Shown in pieces: positions 22,751-33,462 of a stretch of DNA of 64,000 nt. Each line of letters opens with the position of its first letter. The first letter of the stretch is position 1. The notes under the pieces are model-generated. The model searched no databases. It saw nothing but the letters and a program-made list of their open reading frames with translations, and had not been told where the DNA came from. The position numbers and the translations under genes are program-made. The stretch is taken from positions 10,676,501 to 10,740,500 of the forward strand of contig JAGUCH010000002.1 of NCBI GenBank assembly GCA_019096065.1, read 5' to 3'. The DNA is from Paracyclopina nana. Lineage: Eukaryota > Arthropoda > Copepoda > Cyclopoida > Cyclopettidae.

Positions 22751-24342
22751 TTAGAGAATGGCATCTTGACTAGGGTTTGTTTCTTGGTTGATTAAAGACT
22801 CTCGCTCTTGTCGGTCGAACACGTAAGAATTGGCACGTCTCGGCTGGCAGCAAAGAAGCAGTCTTATCTTGTGCCAAAGTAGCTTGCAGCCGTCCAAGAG
22901 CGGATCCCAATCCTCATAGTGGGTGAGCATCGTGATCAAAAAGAAGGAGAAGAACATAGGCAAGGTTCCGATGATGAAAAATAAATCGTACTTTTTCTGC
23001 CTCCACATCACGTCAGCCAGAACGCTCAGAGGTATGTTGAGGCCGATTGCCAGCGTTGCCAGCAAACTGGATGTGTAAAAGCAGCCCCACAGCCAGAGAA
23101 GCTCTGACAAAACCGTGCCTATGAGTCCGTTGACGATAAGCATTTCCCACTGTTTCACTGTTGGAAGCTCGAAAGTCTCTGTGCCGGTGAAGTGGCACAA
23201 AAGCAGGCCCGGCCATAGGAGGACCGCGCTGAACATTCCCACAAAGCCGAAGAACATCGGCGCGTCCATGTTCTCTTCGTTGGTCACCTTCCGCCGAAGC
23301 AGCACTATATACGTGGAGTAGAAGAGCGCCCCTCCAAGCGCCCAAAGTGCTCCCTTAGGGATGACCACGCCGCCTTCGATTTGCAGGTCACTGTAGCTCA
23401 CTGTAATCACACCGCAAATGCTGAAGAGGACGGCGCAAAATTTCGAAAGGGTGAACCGATCGCTCGACTCCGAGGGGAACAGCGACGACAAAAGAAGGGT
23501 GAAAAGGCCGGAGGTAGACGAGAGAATGTTGACCACAGCAGCCTCAGTGTTGGACAAGGCCACTTGATAGCAGTAGTTGCCGAGAAACCAAGGGAGGCAA
23601 AACACGAGAGCCAGGCGGCTCACCTCAAACACGGTCAGCCTTTGAGCGGCTCTTCGCAGGGCTGCCTGAGCGCGGAGGCTGGCGCTGTAGCTAAGCCGAG
23701 CCAAGTTGGCCGCTACGGCCTCGCCGGGATTCATTTCGACAACCTGTGGGATGAAAGCGTCATTATTGAGGGCCAGTGGCAAGAGGAAGAAGGTGCGCAC
23801 CTCGGCCACCTGCTTGAAGCGGACGCGACGGGGCCGCTTTAATGAGACGGCAGCTCCGTCACCGTCACTCTCCTCCGTTCCGGAACTCTTGCCGCTCTCG
23901 GGTATGTTGGCCGGCACCAAGGAGGGGCTACCCAGCCGGCGGAAAAAGCTCATGGCCTCGTCCTCGTCCCCGGCCAGCACGCCCGTTTCGTCCTCGCTGC
24001 TGTCTTGCACCCTGTGGTAATGCCCGTTGACGCTGTTGCTACTCCGCGAGGCGGCCTCTTGCCTCCAGGGTGCGTAGACAACAAATCCCATTAGGTAGGA
24101 GGTGAACAAGCAGGTTTTGAAGTAGGTGCTGAAGTAAGGCTTGTCGTAATGCAGATCCTTGAAGATGTACTCCGTGAATTCCGAGGAAGCCTTCAAAGGA
24201 TGATTAGATTTGTCGCCGTTTGCTATTACTACCTACTCACCACCCAGATGACATCGACGAGGATGAGCAGCAGGATGCCAGCAATGAGCCGCTGAGGCCG
24301 CGTCAGCGGCTCCAGTTGAGGATTGGCGCTCAGGTCAGGCAT
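22751..24342 (-). CDS. SLC35F5: Solute carrier family 35 member F5-like transporter
   Basis: Two exons, 24342-24241 (34 codons, MPDLSANPQL...) and 24190-22751, joined in phase 0 across a 50-nt intron; 513 aa against about 523 in human. The first exon supplies the N-terminal membrane segment (LIAGILLLILVDVIWV), continuing as ASSEFTEYIF and YFKTCLFTSYLMGF, diagnostic of SLC35F5. After a Ser/acidic cytosolic loop come about eight further helices, including LVFCLPWFLGNYCYQVAL, ALWALGGALFYSTYIVLL and LIGTVLSELLWLWGCF, the drug/metabolite transporter fold. Predicted multipass transporter of the nucleotide-sugar/thiamine-like SLC35F branch; substrate unknown. It diverges from APPBP2, whose start is 390 bp away, so the two probably share a promoter region. 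Confidence 0.92.
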
Positions 24343-24731
24343 GTTGTGACCGACATTTCAGGTCATTTTTGACAGCTGACATCAGCTGACGCTATGGCCG
24401 AACTCAATTGTTTTGCTTGCCCTACTGCTGAAAGGCGACCGTTTTTAGCCTCCATCGTGGTTCGAGTTGCCCCTCTGATCGTCTCACGAAGACCAATCGA
24501 TTGCTTTGAGTCTTGCCTAGCATGGAACATGATGTCTATAGTTACACATGGTCATGTTTGACCAAGCAATCGCTTTGCTGTTTCTAAAAGTTAAAAGTTT
24601 TTAGAGTGAATTCTAGGCTCAAACTGTACCGCTCGGTTTGCGTACGCACATTTTGCGCTGCTGGGCCCCAACTAGGGTTGACGAAATCGACGAAGGTGCC
24701 AATAAGTGCGTAGATATGCCCTGAACGCGAA

Positions 24732-27642
24732 ATGTGGAGCCCGAAGAGCCTGTACGCGACAGTGTTGAGGCATATTGTTCGCGACAAGCGTCTGGCCTTG
24801 GCCAGCTGGCGCCAGTGCCAGCTCACTCCGGGGATGAGGTTCGACCTTTGCTGGGAGGTGTACGCCTCCCACAACGTGGAGTTTCTTGAGCAAGCGCTTA
24901 CGGATGTTCGCCCTTTTGGCGACCTCCTCAAGCTTGGCTACCGGCGAGAGGAGCTGCACATGATTTTTGAGGCCGCGAGTCGGAGTGTGTCGTTGGCCCG
25001 CCTTCTGGCCAACGACTTCAACTGCAAAGTGACTGGCATGCCCTCGGCTTACCTTCTCAATCTGGGCCACCACCTGGCCTCATTCCTCATTGACGGTGCT
25101 TGGTACGTGGCCGCAGAAAGTGTGCTGGTGGCCTTACGCAACCTCAACCGATCCATCACGGTGGACGAGCAGGCTGGCTTGACCAAAGACCTCGAGCTGA
25201 TGACCAGCCTGCTCCACGCCCTAAGCGAATACCGAAACTACCCACATGCTGATCAGCTGTATGCAATCATAACGGCCAACAGCCTCGTCAATGACGCGGC
25301 TTATTCGGGCATCAACTTGGCAGCCGTGTTCTGCGAGCTCAGCGGCTACTGCTTCGGCAAGTCGCTCTACAAGGAGGCCTTTGAGCTGAGCATGAAAGCG
25401 GTACGGATCCTGGACGCAGGATTGCCCTCAAGGGTCAAAATCGACGTATTGCGCCAAGCTGGTAAGGCCAGTGTGGTCCGAAGGCAATTCGCACAAGCCG
25501 AAACGCTTCTGCAGGAGGCCCTTATCCTTGCCAGGGACGCCTATGGAGAATGTCACCTCAAATATGCCGACTGCCTCGTCGACTTCGGCTTCTACCTGCT
25601 CAACGTTGATGGAGTGGCGAGGAGTGTGCAAGCATACGAGAAAGCCTTGGCGGTAAGTCGTCCAACAATCATGTGGCGATGGATTCGCGTGAAACTGCTT
25701 TGAGTTAGAATAAGCCCACATTAACCTGAGGGGTGGGTAGCCTTACCCAGACAAAATTCCCAACCAATAATATGTACTATATTTTCTGATAGCTTATGTC
25801 TGAAGGGCTAATTTGGTAGTGATTTTGAAATCCTCACCTTTCCACAACACATAATTTCAAAAAACCTGTAGCTCAGCTTTAGTTTGTTTTTCTGTCATTG
25901 TGAATAAAATTGACCCCCTGCAAAATTAAATGATCTAACTTTTATTACTTCATAAGAAAATCGCTAGAGCTAACAGGTAAGGAGCTTAGCAATCAACTTG
26001 CAGCCAATGATATCCAACTGTAACAAGAAGTATCAGCTTCAATATCTCCTAAGCATTGTTGAGACTTACTTATGAAATAAAGAAGGCTAGTTATGGGATT
26101 TTTATAGGTGGTCATTGCTATAAACGATCTTTACAAAATCAAAGTTAAAGGCGCTAGAGGTTTTTTTTGAAAATAATATGCTATGGGAAGCACTTGGTCA
26201 GGATTTTAACATAACTTCCAAATGAACCAAATGATCTTTCAGGAAATATGCATATTGTGTCTGTATTAGGCTACACCTCAGATAAATGTAGGCCTAATAA
26301 AAAAAAGTGCACTGTCGGATGAATTAGTCGACTACCGTAGGGTACTGGAAATCGGCCCATATTTCGCCCAGCGGTCAGCGCGTAAATTCTCAGATGGCTG
26401 AAAGCTGCCCGCGTGTGCCATCTGCAAAATGCTTAGTTCTGCTTTAATTTATTTAGAAAAGAGGCATTTTTTCAAGCCCTTATTTACTTGTGGCTCCAAG
26501 AAAATACGATTTTGGTTTAATCTTACCATTTTGCAAGGCCTTGTTTGCTTAATAATCAACTTTTTTGCCAATTTTCAGGCTGGCGTTTGGGCTTGCTAGT
26601 CAGAATAAGCAGTAAAAGTGACTGCTTTAAGTTATTCAGCTGGCTCTTTATGGCTTTTAAAAAGATCAAATTATAGCAACGACTCTTATCCAAAACGGCT
26701 GATGGGGCATGAGCGATCACGCGAATATGACGTCTGAATGTAACGCCATCTAGTGCACAGTGCTTTGCTCCGAGTCCCTATAACAATGCGTCTTTTGAAA
26801 TGAAATATTTTTTTATATTTTTCCTATAGATCCGAGAGGCCGTTCTTGGTCGGTCCAACCTCCTGGTTGCGAAGACGCACGAAGACCTGGCGTACGCAAT
26901 GTACGTGTGCGAGTACAACACGGGCCGCTTCGAGACGGCCAAGCGTCACGCGGAAACTGCCCTTCACCTTCTGCAGCGCATTGTTCCCCCCAACCACTTG
27001 CTCCTGGCCAGCGCCCAACGGGTATTGGCACTCATCGTCGAGGAGATTGCCCTTGACTTGAACGACAAGCCAACCAGCCCGGACATGCTCCAAGAGGCCG
27101 AGAAGCTGCATCTATCGGCCATCGCTCTGACAAAGGCCTCCTTTGGCGAGGTCAATGTTCAAACGGCCAAACACTACGGAAATCTGGGTCGGCTGTACCA
27201 GACCATGGGAAAGTTTGAGAGGGCGGAAGAAATGCATTTGAAGGCCATCGAAATCAAGGAGGCTTTGCTTGGCCGCGATGACTACGAGGTGGCCCTCAGC
27301 ATCGGCCATCTCGCCTCCCTCTACAACTACGACTTGCGAGAGTTCGAAAAGGCCAGGGACCTGTACATGCGGAGCATCGCCATTTCGCTGAGGCTGTTCG
27401 GCCCTTCCTACTCGGGACTGGAGTACGACTACCGTGGCCTCGTCCGCGTGTACGAGGAGACGTTGGACTGGGACAACGCCTACCTCTACATTTACAAGCT
27501 GGGCGTCTGGAAGACCCTCTGGCGGACGCGCCAAAAACACAATACCCAAGAGACGTCCTTCGTTGCCGCCAATCAGGCGCCCAAGCCCATCAACAAAATC
27601 CTTCAGCTCTTGCACGCGGACGCCTCGCCGTTGTCTCCCTAA
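24732..27642 (+). CDS. APPBP2: Amyloid protein-binding protein 2 homologue (TPR protein)
   Basis: Exons 24732-25652 and 26830-27642, phase 0, 577 aa (human about 585). Recognised by collinear motifs: DVLRQAGKASVVRRQF, YADCLVDFGFYLLNVD, then across the junction EKALA/IREAVLG, THEDLAYAMYVCEYN, NHLLLASAQRVLAL and the strongly conserved NVQTAKHYGNLGRLYQTM, DYEVALSIGHLASLYNYD and YSGLEYDYRGLVRVYE. These form tetratricopeptide repeats. In vertebrates APPBP2 is a substrate receptor of CUL2 ubiquitin ligases reading C-terminal degrons and was first found binding the APP tail; the family role is inferred here. The N-terminal third is more diverged. An AATAAA polyadenylation signal follows at about 27688. 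The gene converges with the CDYL-like gene, with 81 nt between stop codons. Confidence 0.93.
25653..26829. other. APPBP2 intron
   Basis: AT-rich intron with donor GTAAGT and acceptor CCTATAG. I see no gene, and no repeat that I could match elsewhere in the window. Confidence 0.6.
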
Positions 27643-27687
27643 GTCACCGTTAACAATATGCTTTACTGCGTTCGTATCGGCAAACAG

Positions 27688-27694
27688 AATAAAA
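27688..27694 (+). promoter_or_regulatory. Polyadenylation signal of APPBP2
   Basis: AATAAA lies about 45 nt after the APPBP2 stop and just before the end of the convergent CDYL-like ORF. Confidence 0.6.
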
Positions 27695-27723
27695 TACATG
27701 CTCATATTGAGACACCACGGGCT

Positions 27724-29479
27724 TCATTGAAAAGCCACATGACTCGATCGGAGGTAATTACGGGCGTTCCTCGCGAAGTGAGGAGAGCACCAATTTTGAA
27801 CCAGCTCTTTCGTCTCCTCCTCAATGACGGCCTCAACCCGCGCCTTGAAGGCCTTCTTCATGGAGCGCTTCACGCTAGTCAGCCCCGCCACGGGCATCAG
27901 TTCTAGGGACTCCATGCGTGGGACGATTTCCTCGAGAAACTTGGAGGGCCATACCAAGGCCGTGACGAGGCCGGCCATTTGCGCCATCGAAGCCGTCATG
28001 GAATGGCCCATCAGTAGCACTTCCGGACACTTGGCAACAGGAGTCTGCGAAACAAATGCTTCAGGTATCTGGCCAAGGCGAGCATACTCGAGGCTGAACT
28101 CGGCTTTGTCACTGGAAATAAAACAAAGAGATCAGATAGGGGCTCATCGTGCAGCTGGAAGCAAAGTACCTGGCATAGACAAGGTCAAAGTATGGCAAAA
28201 GAGTCACGCCGAGGCCAACGGCCTTGCCATTGACAGCGGCAACAAGGACTTTGGAGGAAGAAAGGAGCCTCCGTATCAACTTTTTGATGCCACTGGCCAA
28301 CGACTCTGCGGCTTTCCGTTGCTTTTCCGTGGACTCGTTCGTCAATACCGTCAAATCGACCCCCTGGCAAAAAATCCCGCCGAGGCCAGTGAAAAGTATG
28401 GACCGACATTCTACATCTTCGTCCAGCTGCTTGAGCGCATCAACGAGCTCATCGCATACGTTGGCGTTAATACTATGCTTCAAACCAGTCGTGGACGGGC
28501 TCAAAATAATTTGCACAAAGCTTGAATAAGTTCGAATTAGAATGTCTTTGTAGTGCTTGGTATGAATTTTCCAAGTCCGGGCTGGAATTTCGGGCCCATT
28601 TTTGGCGATCGCGCAATTTCTGGTTGCTGCCGAAGACACAGACGACTCCATGCTTGTCACGCTGCCACTGGGTGAAGCTTGGGAAGCAACGAGGTCGCTC
28701 TTCAATGAAACGTGCGAATCCTCATTGCTAAGCACATACCGATATGGAGAGCTCCAAAGGCGAACATAGTCTTTGGCAGGAAGCTGCTTGAGGAGCTCCA
28801 ATGAAGCTGGGTTCATGAGCTCCTCTTGGGTGCATGGTTTGATCCGCTTGGGATCCGCGACTGAAGCAGTGAGTATGTTGTCGGGATTGGTGTGTCTGAG
28901 AGCGAGCACTTCTCGGACGGAAGCAGGGGACGGTCGTTTCAGATCACTCGAAGATTGCGACAAGCCCTTGAGTGGTCGCCGGTCCACCTCGTTGCTTGGC
29001 CGCCTCCGCACCACGGAAACTACCTGTGTAGCGGAAGCTCTCCTGCGGCTTGCAGGCAACCCGTGCAACAGATGCATCACTCCCTCGTCCTGGTGGAGCT
29101 TGATCACCTCGTTGATGCTCACACTGTTTGCCTTTTTGGCCCCCTTTCGCCCGTCTTCGGGACTCTCAGTCATGACCGGTGCAGGTATCAAGAGCCTGAT
29201 GGGGCTAGTGGTTGAACTCAGATTTGGTCTTTTAGCTGCCCGTCCACCGACTGACAACGATGCTGCGTTGGCCGGCTTATTCGGACTGGCTGGAGCGGAG
29301 TTGGACTTTCTTGGCGGAGGAGACTTCCCCTGCTGGCTAATGCCAGTCTCGAACTTTTGCTTGGCTGAATCAATGACATCGTCCAGATCTATGAAGGGCG
29401 GAGGAGATCTGCAATTCAAACTGGGCCCACTCGTATTCCTTCCTCTTTTTTTGCTGCTGCTACACCCTTGTCCGCTCAT
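27724..29479 (-). CDS. CDYL-like protein with C-terminal crotonase fold, no chromodomain seen
   Basis: Exons 29479-28170 and 28111-27724 join in phase to 565 aa. The C-terminal 250 residues match the enoyl-CoA hydratase-like domain of the CDY/CDYL family: KHYKDILIRTYSSFVQIILS, RSILFTGLGGIFCQGVDL, VLVAAVNGKAVGLGVTLLPYFDLVYA and, in exon 2, LGQIPEAFV. In the family this fold binds CoA or crotonyl groups and acts in chromatin repression. The N-terminal 300 residues are Ser/Pro/Arg-rich and disordered. No chromodomain is visible, unlike vertebrate CDYL; it could lie in an unseen upstream exon, because a strong 3' splice site (TATTTTTGTATTGCAG) sits 13 nt before the ATG. A four-codon upstream ORF (ATG CAA CAA TGA) overlaps that ATG by one base. 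The EXD1 stop is only about 80 nt upstream on the same strand. Confidence 0.8.
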
Positions 29480-29559
29480 TGTTGCATGCCTGCAATACAA
29501 AAATAAGTGAAGGGGTCATTCTGGTTGATTCGTTTCTGATTCTGGTTTTTTATAATGCT

Positions 29560-31020
29560 TTAGAAATTCAAGTTGGATTGTTTGTCGGAGCCAGGTGGGC
29601 GTTTCTGGTGTATGACATCTCTCGAAAAATTTATCATAGGATCAATTTGGCACATTGTCTGGTGGACGAAGGGTGGCTCGATCATGCCCATTCGTGAGGC
29701 CCCAAACTCGTTCGGTTTCCAGTTGGGCAAAATTCTTCGGCAATTCAATGGCAACTGGTGAACGTTTGAGAGCTTCACAGAGCAGTCCAAGTCACTGACA
29801 TCTCTCACATCCGCAAGGAGACACTCTGTCATATTCACAAAAGGCCGATTCATAGCTTCACGGGTGGCCTTCTGCAAATCGAGCAGGTACATGACATCGT
29901 AGACAGCGTTCATTTCCATGTGAGGCTCCATGGGGCGTTTCATCCAGATTGAAGTGTCCTCTTCGATAGCATAGGCACGCTTGTGAGGAAAGTGGTTGAA
30001 CTGCACTTTCACGCCAAGGTAGCCCCGAACTAGTTCGGACAAGGGCGTCGCATACCTCGGCATGAATCCGTGATAGATGGCCCAAGTTGCAAAAACAGTG
30101 TGAGCTGCCAGGGTGTCATAAACGTTCGCCAGAGTGACGTTGAACTTATTGTAGAGAATGTCGGACAAAGGCCTGCAGTCATGCACTACTTTCATGATGG
30201 AAGGGTTCTCCAGCAGCCTCTTCATGGGAGACTCGCTGCCCAGGCACATCATTTCACCTAACGAGACAACATCAAAAAGGAAAACGCTCTCTCTGGTCGA
30301 CATCAACACCACACTGAGCTGGCCCAATCGGCTGACTCTCTGGCCTTGCACGGACAATCCCAATATGGACTGACGGTTCAGTTCTCCGGTTGCAAATTCA
30401 AATTCCGTGCGATTAGCAATCAAGTACAATTTTTTGGGACAGTACTTCAGCGGTGGCGGTGAGTTGGGATCGAGCCAAGTTTGCTCGCGAATCACTTTGA
30501 ACTGCACCAGAGAGCGATCTTTGAAACGTTCGCCACTCATGTGAGTGACTTCCTGGCAGGGAATGGGCAAGGATCTGGGCTGGAACTTCTCCAGGGGGAG
30601 ACACCCGAGTACTGGAGGGGGCACGATTTGCTTTTGCTTCAGAATCTCATCCATTTCGGGAGGATACAACCGAAACAAGTGAGGATTGAAATTGTTGAAC
30701 TTTTTCTTGGTTAACGGCGCGTTCACGTTCCGTTTCGGCTCCTTGACCAAATGTTGCTGAACGCTGCTGCAAGTCTCCTCAGCACTAACTGTTCCCTCTT
30801 GCGCACAAATGACGGCGATGCCCCCAACATTAGAATGAACGAATTGTTGAATACCAGGAAGGACTTTGGAGCCTCCAACTTTGCAGCACTGCTCAACATA
30901 AATCGTTCCACTGTCCACTCTTTTCACGAGCCCTTCAAACGCCTCTTCTTCAAAGTCAAGAATCTGCACTCTCGTACCTGGCGTTAGAGACTTGAGCAAA
31001 CCCGGGGTAGGCTTTTGCAT
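29560..31020 (-). CDS. EXD1: EXD1-like piRNA factor (Lsm-like plus 3'-5' exonuclease-like domain)
   Basis: Single coding exon of 486 aa from ATG 31020. Residues about 7-75 (LTPGTRVQILDFEEEAFEGLV, GTIYVEQ) form an Lsm-like module. The rest contains an RNase D/DEDD-type exonuclease fold: SVFLFDVVSLG, IMKVVHDCRPLSDILYNKF, LANVYDTLAAHTVFA and a tyrosine/Asp-containing end (NAVYDVMYLLDLQ). EXD1 is known as a partner of PIWI/TDRD12 in piRNA production. The first catalytic motif reads DVV, not the active DxE, so it may be a non-catalytic adaptor, as reported for silkworm EXD1. A consensus 3' splice site (TTTCCTTTTCAG at about 31030) ends nine bases before the ATG, implying a 5' UTR intron or trans-splicing. 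It lies between VMA21 and the CDYL-like gene, all on the minus strand. Confidence 0.85.
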   Translation of the reverse strand: MQKPTPGLLKSLTPGTRVQILDFEEEAFEGLVKRVDSGTIYVEQCCKVGGSKVLPGIQQFVHSNVGGIAVICAQEGTVSAEETCSSVQQHLVKEPKRNVNAPLTKKKFNNFNPHLFRLYPPEMDEILKQKQIVPPPVLGCLPLEKFQPRSLPIPCQEVTHMSGERFKDRSLVQFKVIREQTWLDPNSPPPLKYCPKKLYLIANRTEFEFATGELNRQSILGLSVQGQRVSRLGQLSVVLMSTRESVFLFDVVSLGEMMCLGSESPMKRLLENPSIMKVVHDCRPLSDILYNKFNVTLANVYDTLAAHTVFATWAIYHGFMPRYATPLSELVRGYLGVKVQFNHFPHKRAYAIEEDTSIWMKRPMEPHMEMNAVYDVMYLLDLQKATREAMNRPFVNMTECLLADVRDVSDLDCSVKLSNVHQLPLNCRRILPNWKPNEFGASRMGMIEPPFVHQTMCQIDPMINFSRDVIHQKRPPGSDKQSNLNF

Positions 31021-31128
31021 GCTGGCCGCCTGAAAAGGAAAGACACAAATCAAATCATTTTGCTACTTCGGCCATCAAATGCATAGAAAACAACGTGTAA
31101 TTCATCAACAACAGGTCGGCTCTTCTTC

Positions 31129-31502
31129 TCAGTCTCTTTTGCCAATCTTGGTCTTTGCGTCGTCCCCTCTGTACGCCTTTACTATGAAGAGTCCGAGGGC
31201 CAGATGGAGGACGACCACTGGAAAGAAACATCCAAGTAAATTCAATGTCTACGCGATGACGCTATGAAAGTATCACCTGCGAAAATGGCTGACACGACGT
31301 TGGTTTTGATTTCATCCGCGTCCCACTGAAGAAGTGAGGTGAGAAAGACGTGTTTGGCGGCAAAGAAGGCCAGTATGGGTCCCCCGAGGACTAGGACGCA
31401 ATAGTACAAGATTGATTTGAAGAGAGTGGCCTCAGAGCTGTTCTCCTCCAGCGGCGAGTCCCTTGTTAGGATTTGGCCAAACGGGTCCGCTTTCGTGTCC
31501 AT
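31129..31502 (-). CDS. VMA21: V-ATPase assembly factor VMA21
   Basis: Exons 31502-31277 and 31217-31129, phase 1, 104 aa (human 101). Two membrane helices are visible: SILYYCVLVLGGPILAFFAAK and, across the intron, NVVSAIFA followed by VVVLHLALGLFIVKAY. The C terminus ends IGKRD after a basic tail, comparable to the ER-retrieval end of family members. VMA21 is an ER chaperone needed to assemble the V0 sector of the vacuolar proton pump. The chosen ATG (31502, MDTKADPFG) matches family size; an upstream in-frame start at 31556 would add 18 residues. The gene diverges from SLC25A3, 468 bp apart, and is first in the VMA21-EXD1-CDYL same-strand cluster. Confidence 0.88.
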
Positions 31503-31970
31503 TTCGCATTTCTCAGGGTTAGCTAAACTATCGAAGCTGCAGCAGAGCCGCCACAATTGATGACAGAGTTGCTCGTTCTCAGCTGCCAGATTACGTCAAA
31601 CGCCCCCTCGAACAGCCGTTTTGTTTACGAAAACGAGCTGTGATTTCTGAGGCTGGTTTGATGGAGAGATGGCTCATCTGCATGGCTCTCAATCGTCGAA
31701 TATTCGCTATGACCACCACGCCATGATGACGCACTTCAACTTTTTTCACAGTAGCTAGCAAATTGAATCGTTGTTGACAATTGCCTCGAAAATGGTCGCC
31801 ATGACTGACAAAGGGTGTCGCAATTCGATCTTTCAGGCGGCTGCCATTTCGCTCGTCGGACGTACGAAGTTCTTGCAATCCTCACGAAGCTCTCTCAATC
31901 ATCGAACATCAGGTTTGCGTCTCTAAATAGAGGTGTAGGTTAATTGTAGAGATTGTCTTGCTGCAGCAGT

Positions 31971-33081
31971 ATGGAGGTCATCAGGCGTAAGGTTGAGGAG
32001 AGAAGTTTGGTGGCCGCGTCCTCCGATGATGCGGGCTACTCCTGCGAAGTCGGCAGCACCAAGTACTACGCTCTGTGCGGCTTCGGTGGCATCCTCTCTT
32101 GTGGCATCACCCACACCGCCGTCACCCCGCTCGACCTGGTTAAGTGCCGCCTCCAGGTGAACAAGGAGAAGTACAAGAACCTCGGCTCTGGCTTCAAAAT
32201 CACCTATGCTGAGGGTGGCCCGGCCGGCCTCTTCCTCGGGTGGGCGCCCACCGCCATTGGCTACTCTGCCCAGGGCCTCTGCAAGTTCGGCTTCTACGAG
32301 GTGTTCAAGAACGTGTACGGCAACATGATTGGCGAGGAGAACGCGTTCCTCTACCGCACCTCCTTGTACTTGGCCGCCTCAGCCTCCGCCGAGTTTTTCG
32401 CCGACATCGCCCTGTCTCCCATGGAGTCTGCTAAGGTGAGGATGCAGACCAGTGCCGTGGGCACCTTCCCCACTACCCTCAGGGAGGCCGTCCCCAAGAT
32501 CTACAACGCTGAGGGCTTGAATGGCTTCTACAAATCCCTGGTGCCTCTGTGGGGCAGACAGATTCCCTATACCATGATGAAGTTTGCCTGCTTCGAGCGC
32601 ACCGTGGAGGCGCTCTACAAGTTCGTGGTGCCCAAGCCGAGGGCAGAGTGCTCCAAATCGGAGCAGCTCGTCGTCACCTTCGCCGCGGGTTACATTGCTG
32701 GAGGTAGGCCAAACAATGATTTCCTTAGCTCTTCGTGCCGACCGTTTTCATTTTTCAGTGTTCTGCGCCGTCGTCTCCCATCCTGCCGACACCGTGGTTT
32801 CCTACATGAACAAGGCTCAAGGATCGACAATTGGAACTGCAGCCAAGGCTCTTGGCTTCAAAGGAATGTGGGCAGGCCTTGGACCTAGAATTATCATGAT
32901 TGGTACACTGACTGCTCTGCAGTGGTTCATCTACGACTTTGTCAAGGTATTGTTTCATGGTTTCGCAATTTGGGCCGGGACTAACCTCTTCGTGTTCTAG
33001 GTTACTTTGAGACTCCCCCGACCACCTCCACCAGAGATGCCGGAGTCATTGAAGAAAAAGCTGGCTGCTCAGCAGCAATGA
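31971..33081 (+). CDS. SLC25A3: Mitochondrial phosphate carrier
   Basis: Exons 31971-32703, 32759-32946 and 33001-33081 give 333 aa. Three mitochondrial-carrier repeats are clear: TAVTPLDLVKCRLQVNKEKY (PxD/ExxK/R signature), ALSPMESAKVRMQTS and SHPADTVVSYMN. Highly conserved tracts include GWAPTAIGYSAQGLCKFGFYEVFK and IIMIGTLTALQWFIYDFVK, and the C terminus RLPRPPPPEMPESLKKK is diagnostic. It imports phosphate, with protons, into the matrix for ATP synthesis. The start is the ATG at 31971; the frame is open a few codons further up but only from a TTG. The longer N-terminal presequence of the mammalian protein is largely missing. An AATAAA follows at 33124. Confidence 0.95.
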
Positions 33082-33462
33082 AGAGAAATTTAGTTGGTAG
33101 TTCGTGTGTCTCTTCGTTGTGACAATAAATGATGAGAGGTTTTGTTGACATTTCGGAAGGCGACTCGAGAGTAGTCTAAACACTAGAGTAGTCTAGTTCA
33201 AGAGTGTGATGGCTTCTCCTGCATCACTTTTCCTGCTCGGTACTTAGATTATCGAGCGCCGTGTCGTGAGCGGTTCCATAAGCGAGAATTCCAATTACTA
33301 GCTCTGTTTTCTAAGGAGGGTGCGCTTATTACCAACGGCGGCAGGGGCTCTACGCAGATGAGAACGTCATTTGACAGCTTCTCGGCATCCGTCGTACTTT
33401 TCCGATCGAGTGCTGTAGTAAACAGAAGATCGTCAGCTGAAAAACACGTCACCATCTCCGTC
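33082..33462. other. Spacer between SLC25A3 and SRPRA
   Basis: Contains the AATAAA signal of SLC25A3 at about 33124-33129. No further gene is seen; the SRPRA promoter should be here. Confidence 0.55.

Noticed and set aside
31953..31970. Longer N terminus for SLC25A3
   Set aside because: The apparent start is a TTG; the first in-frame ATG is 31971.
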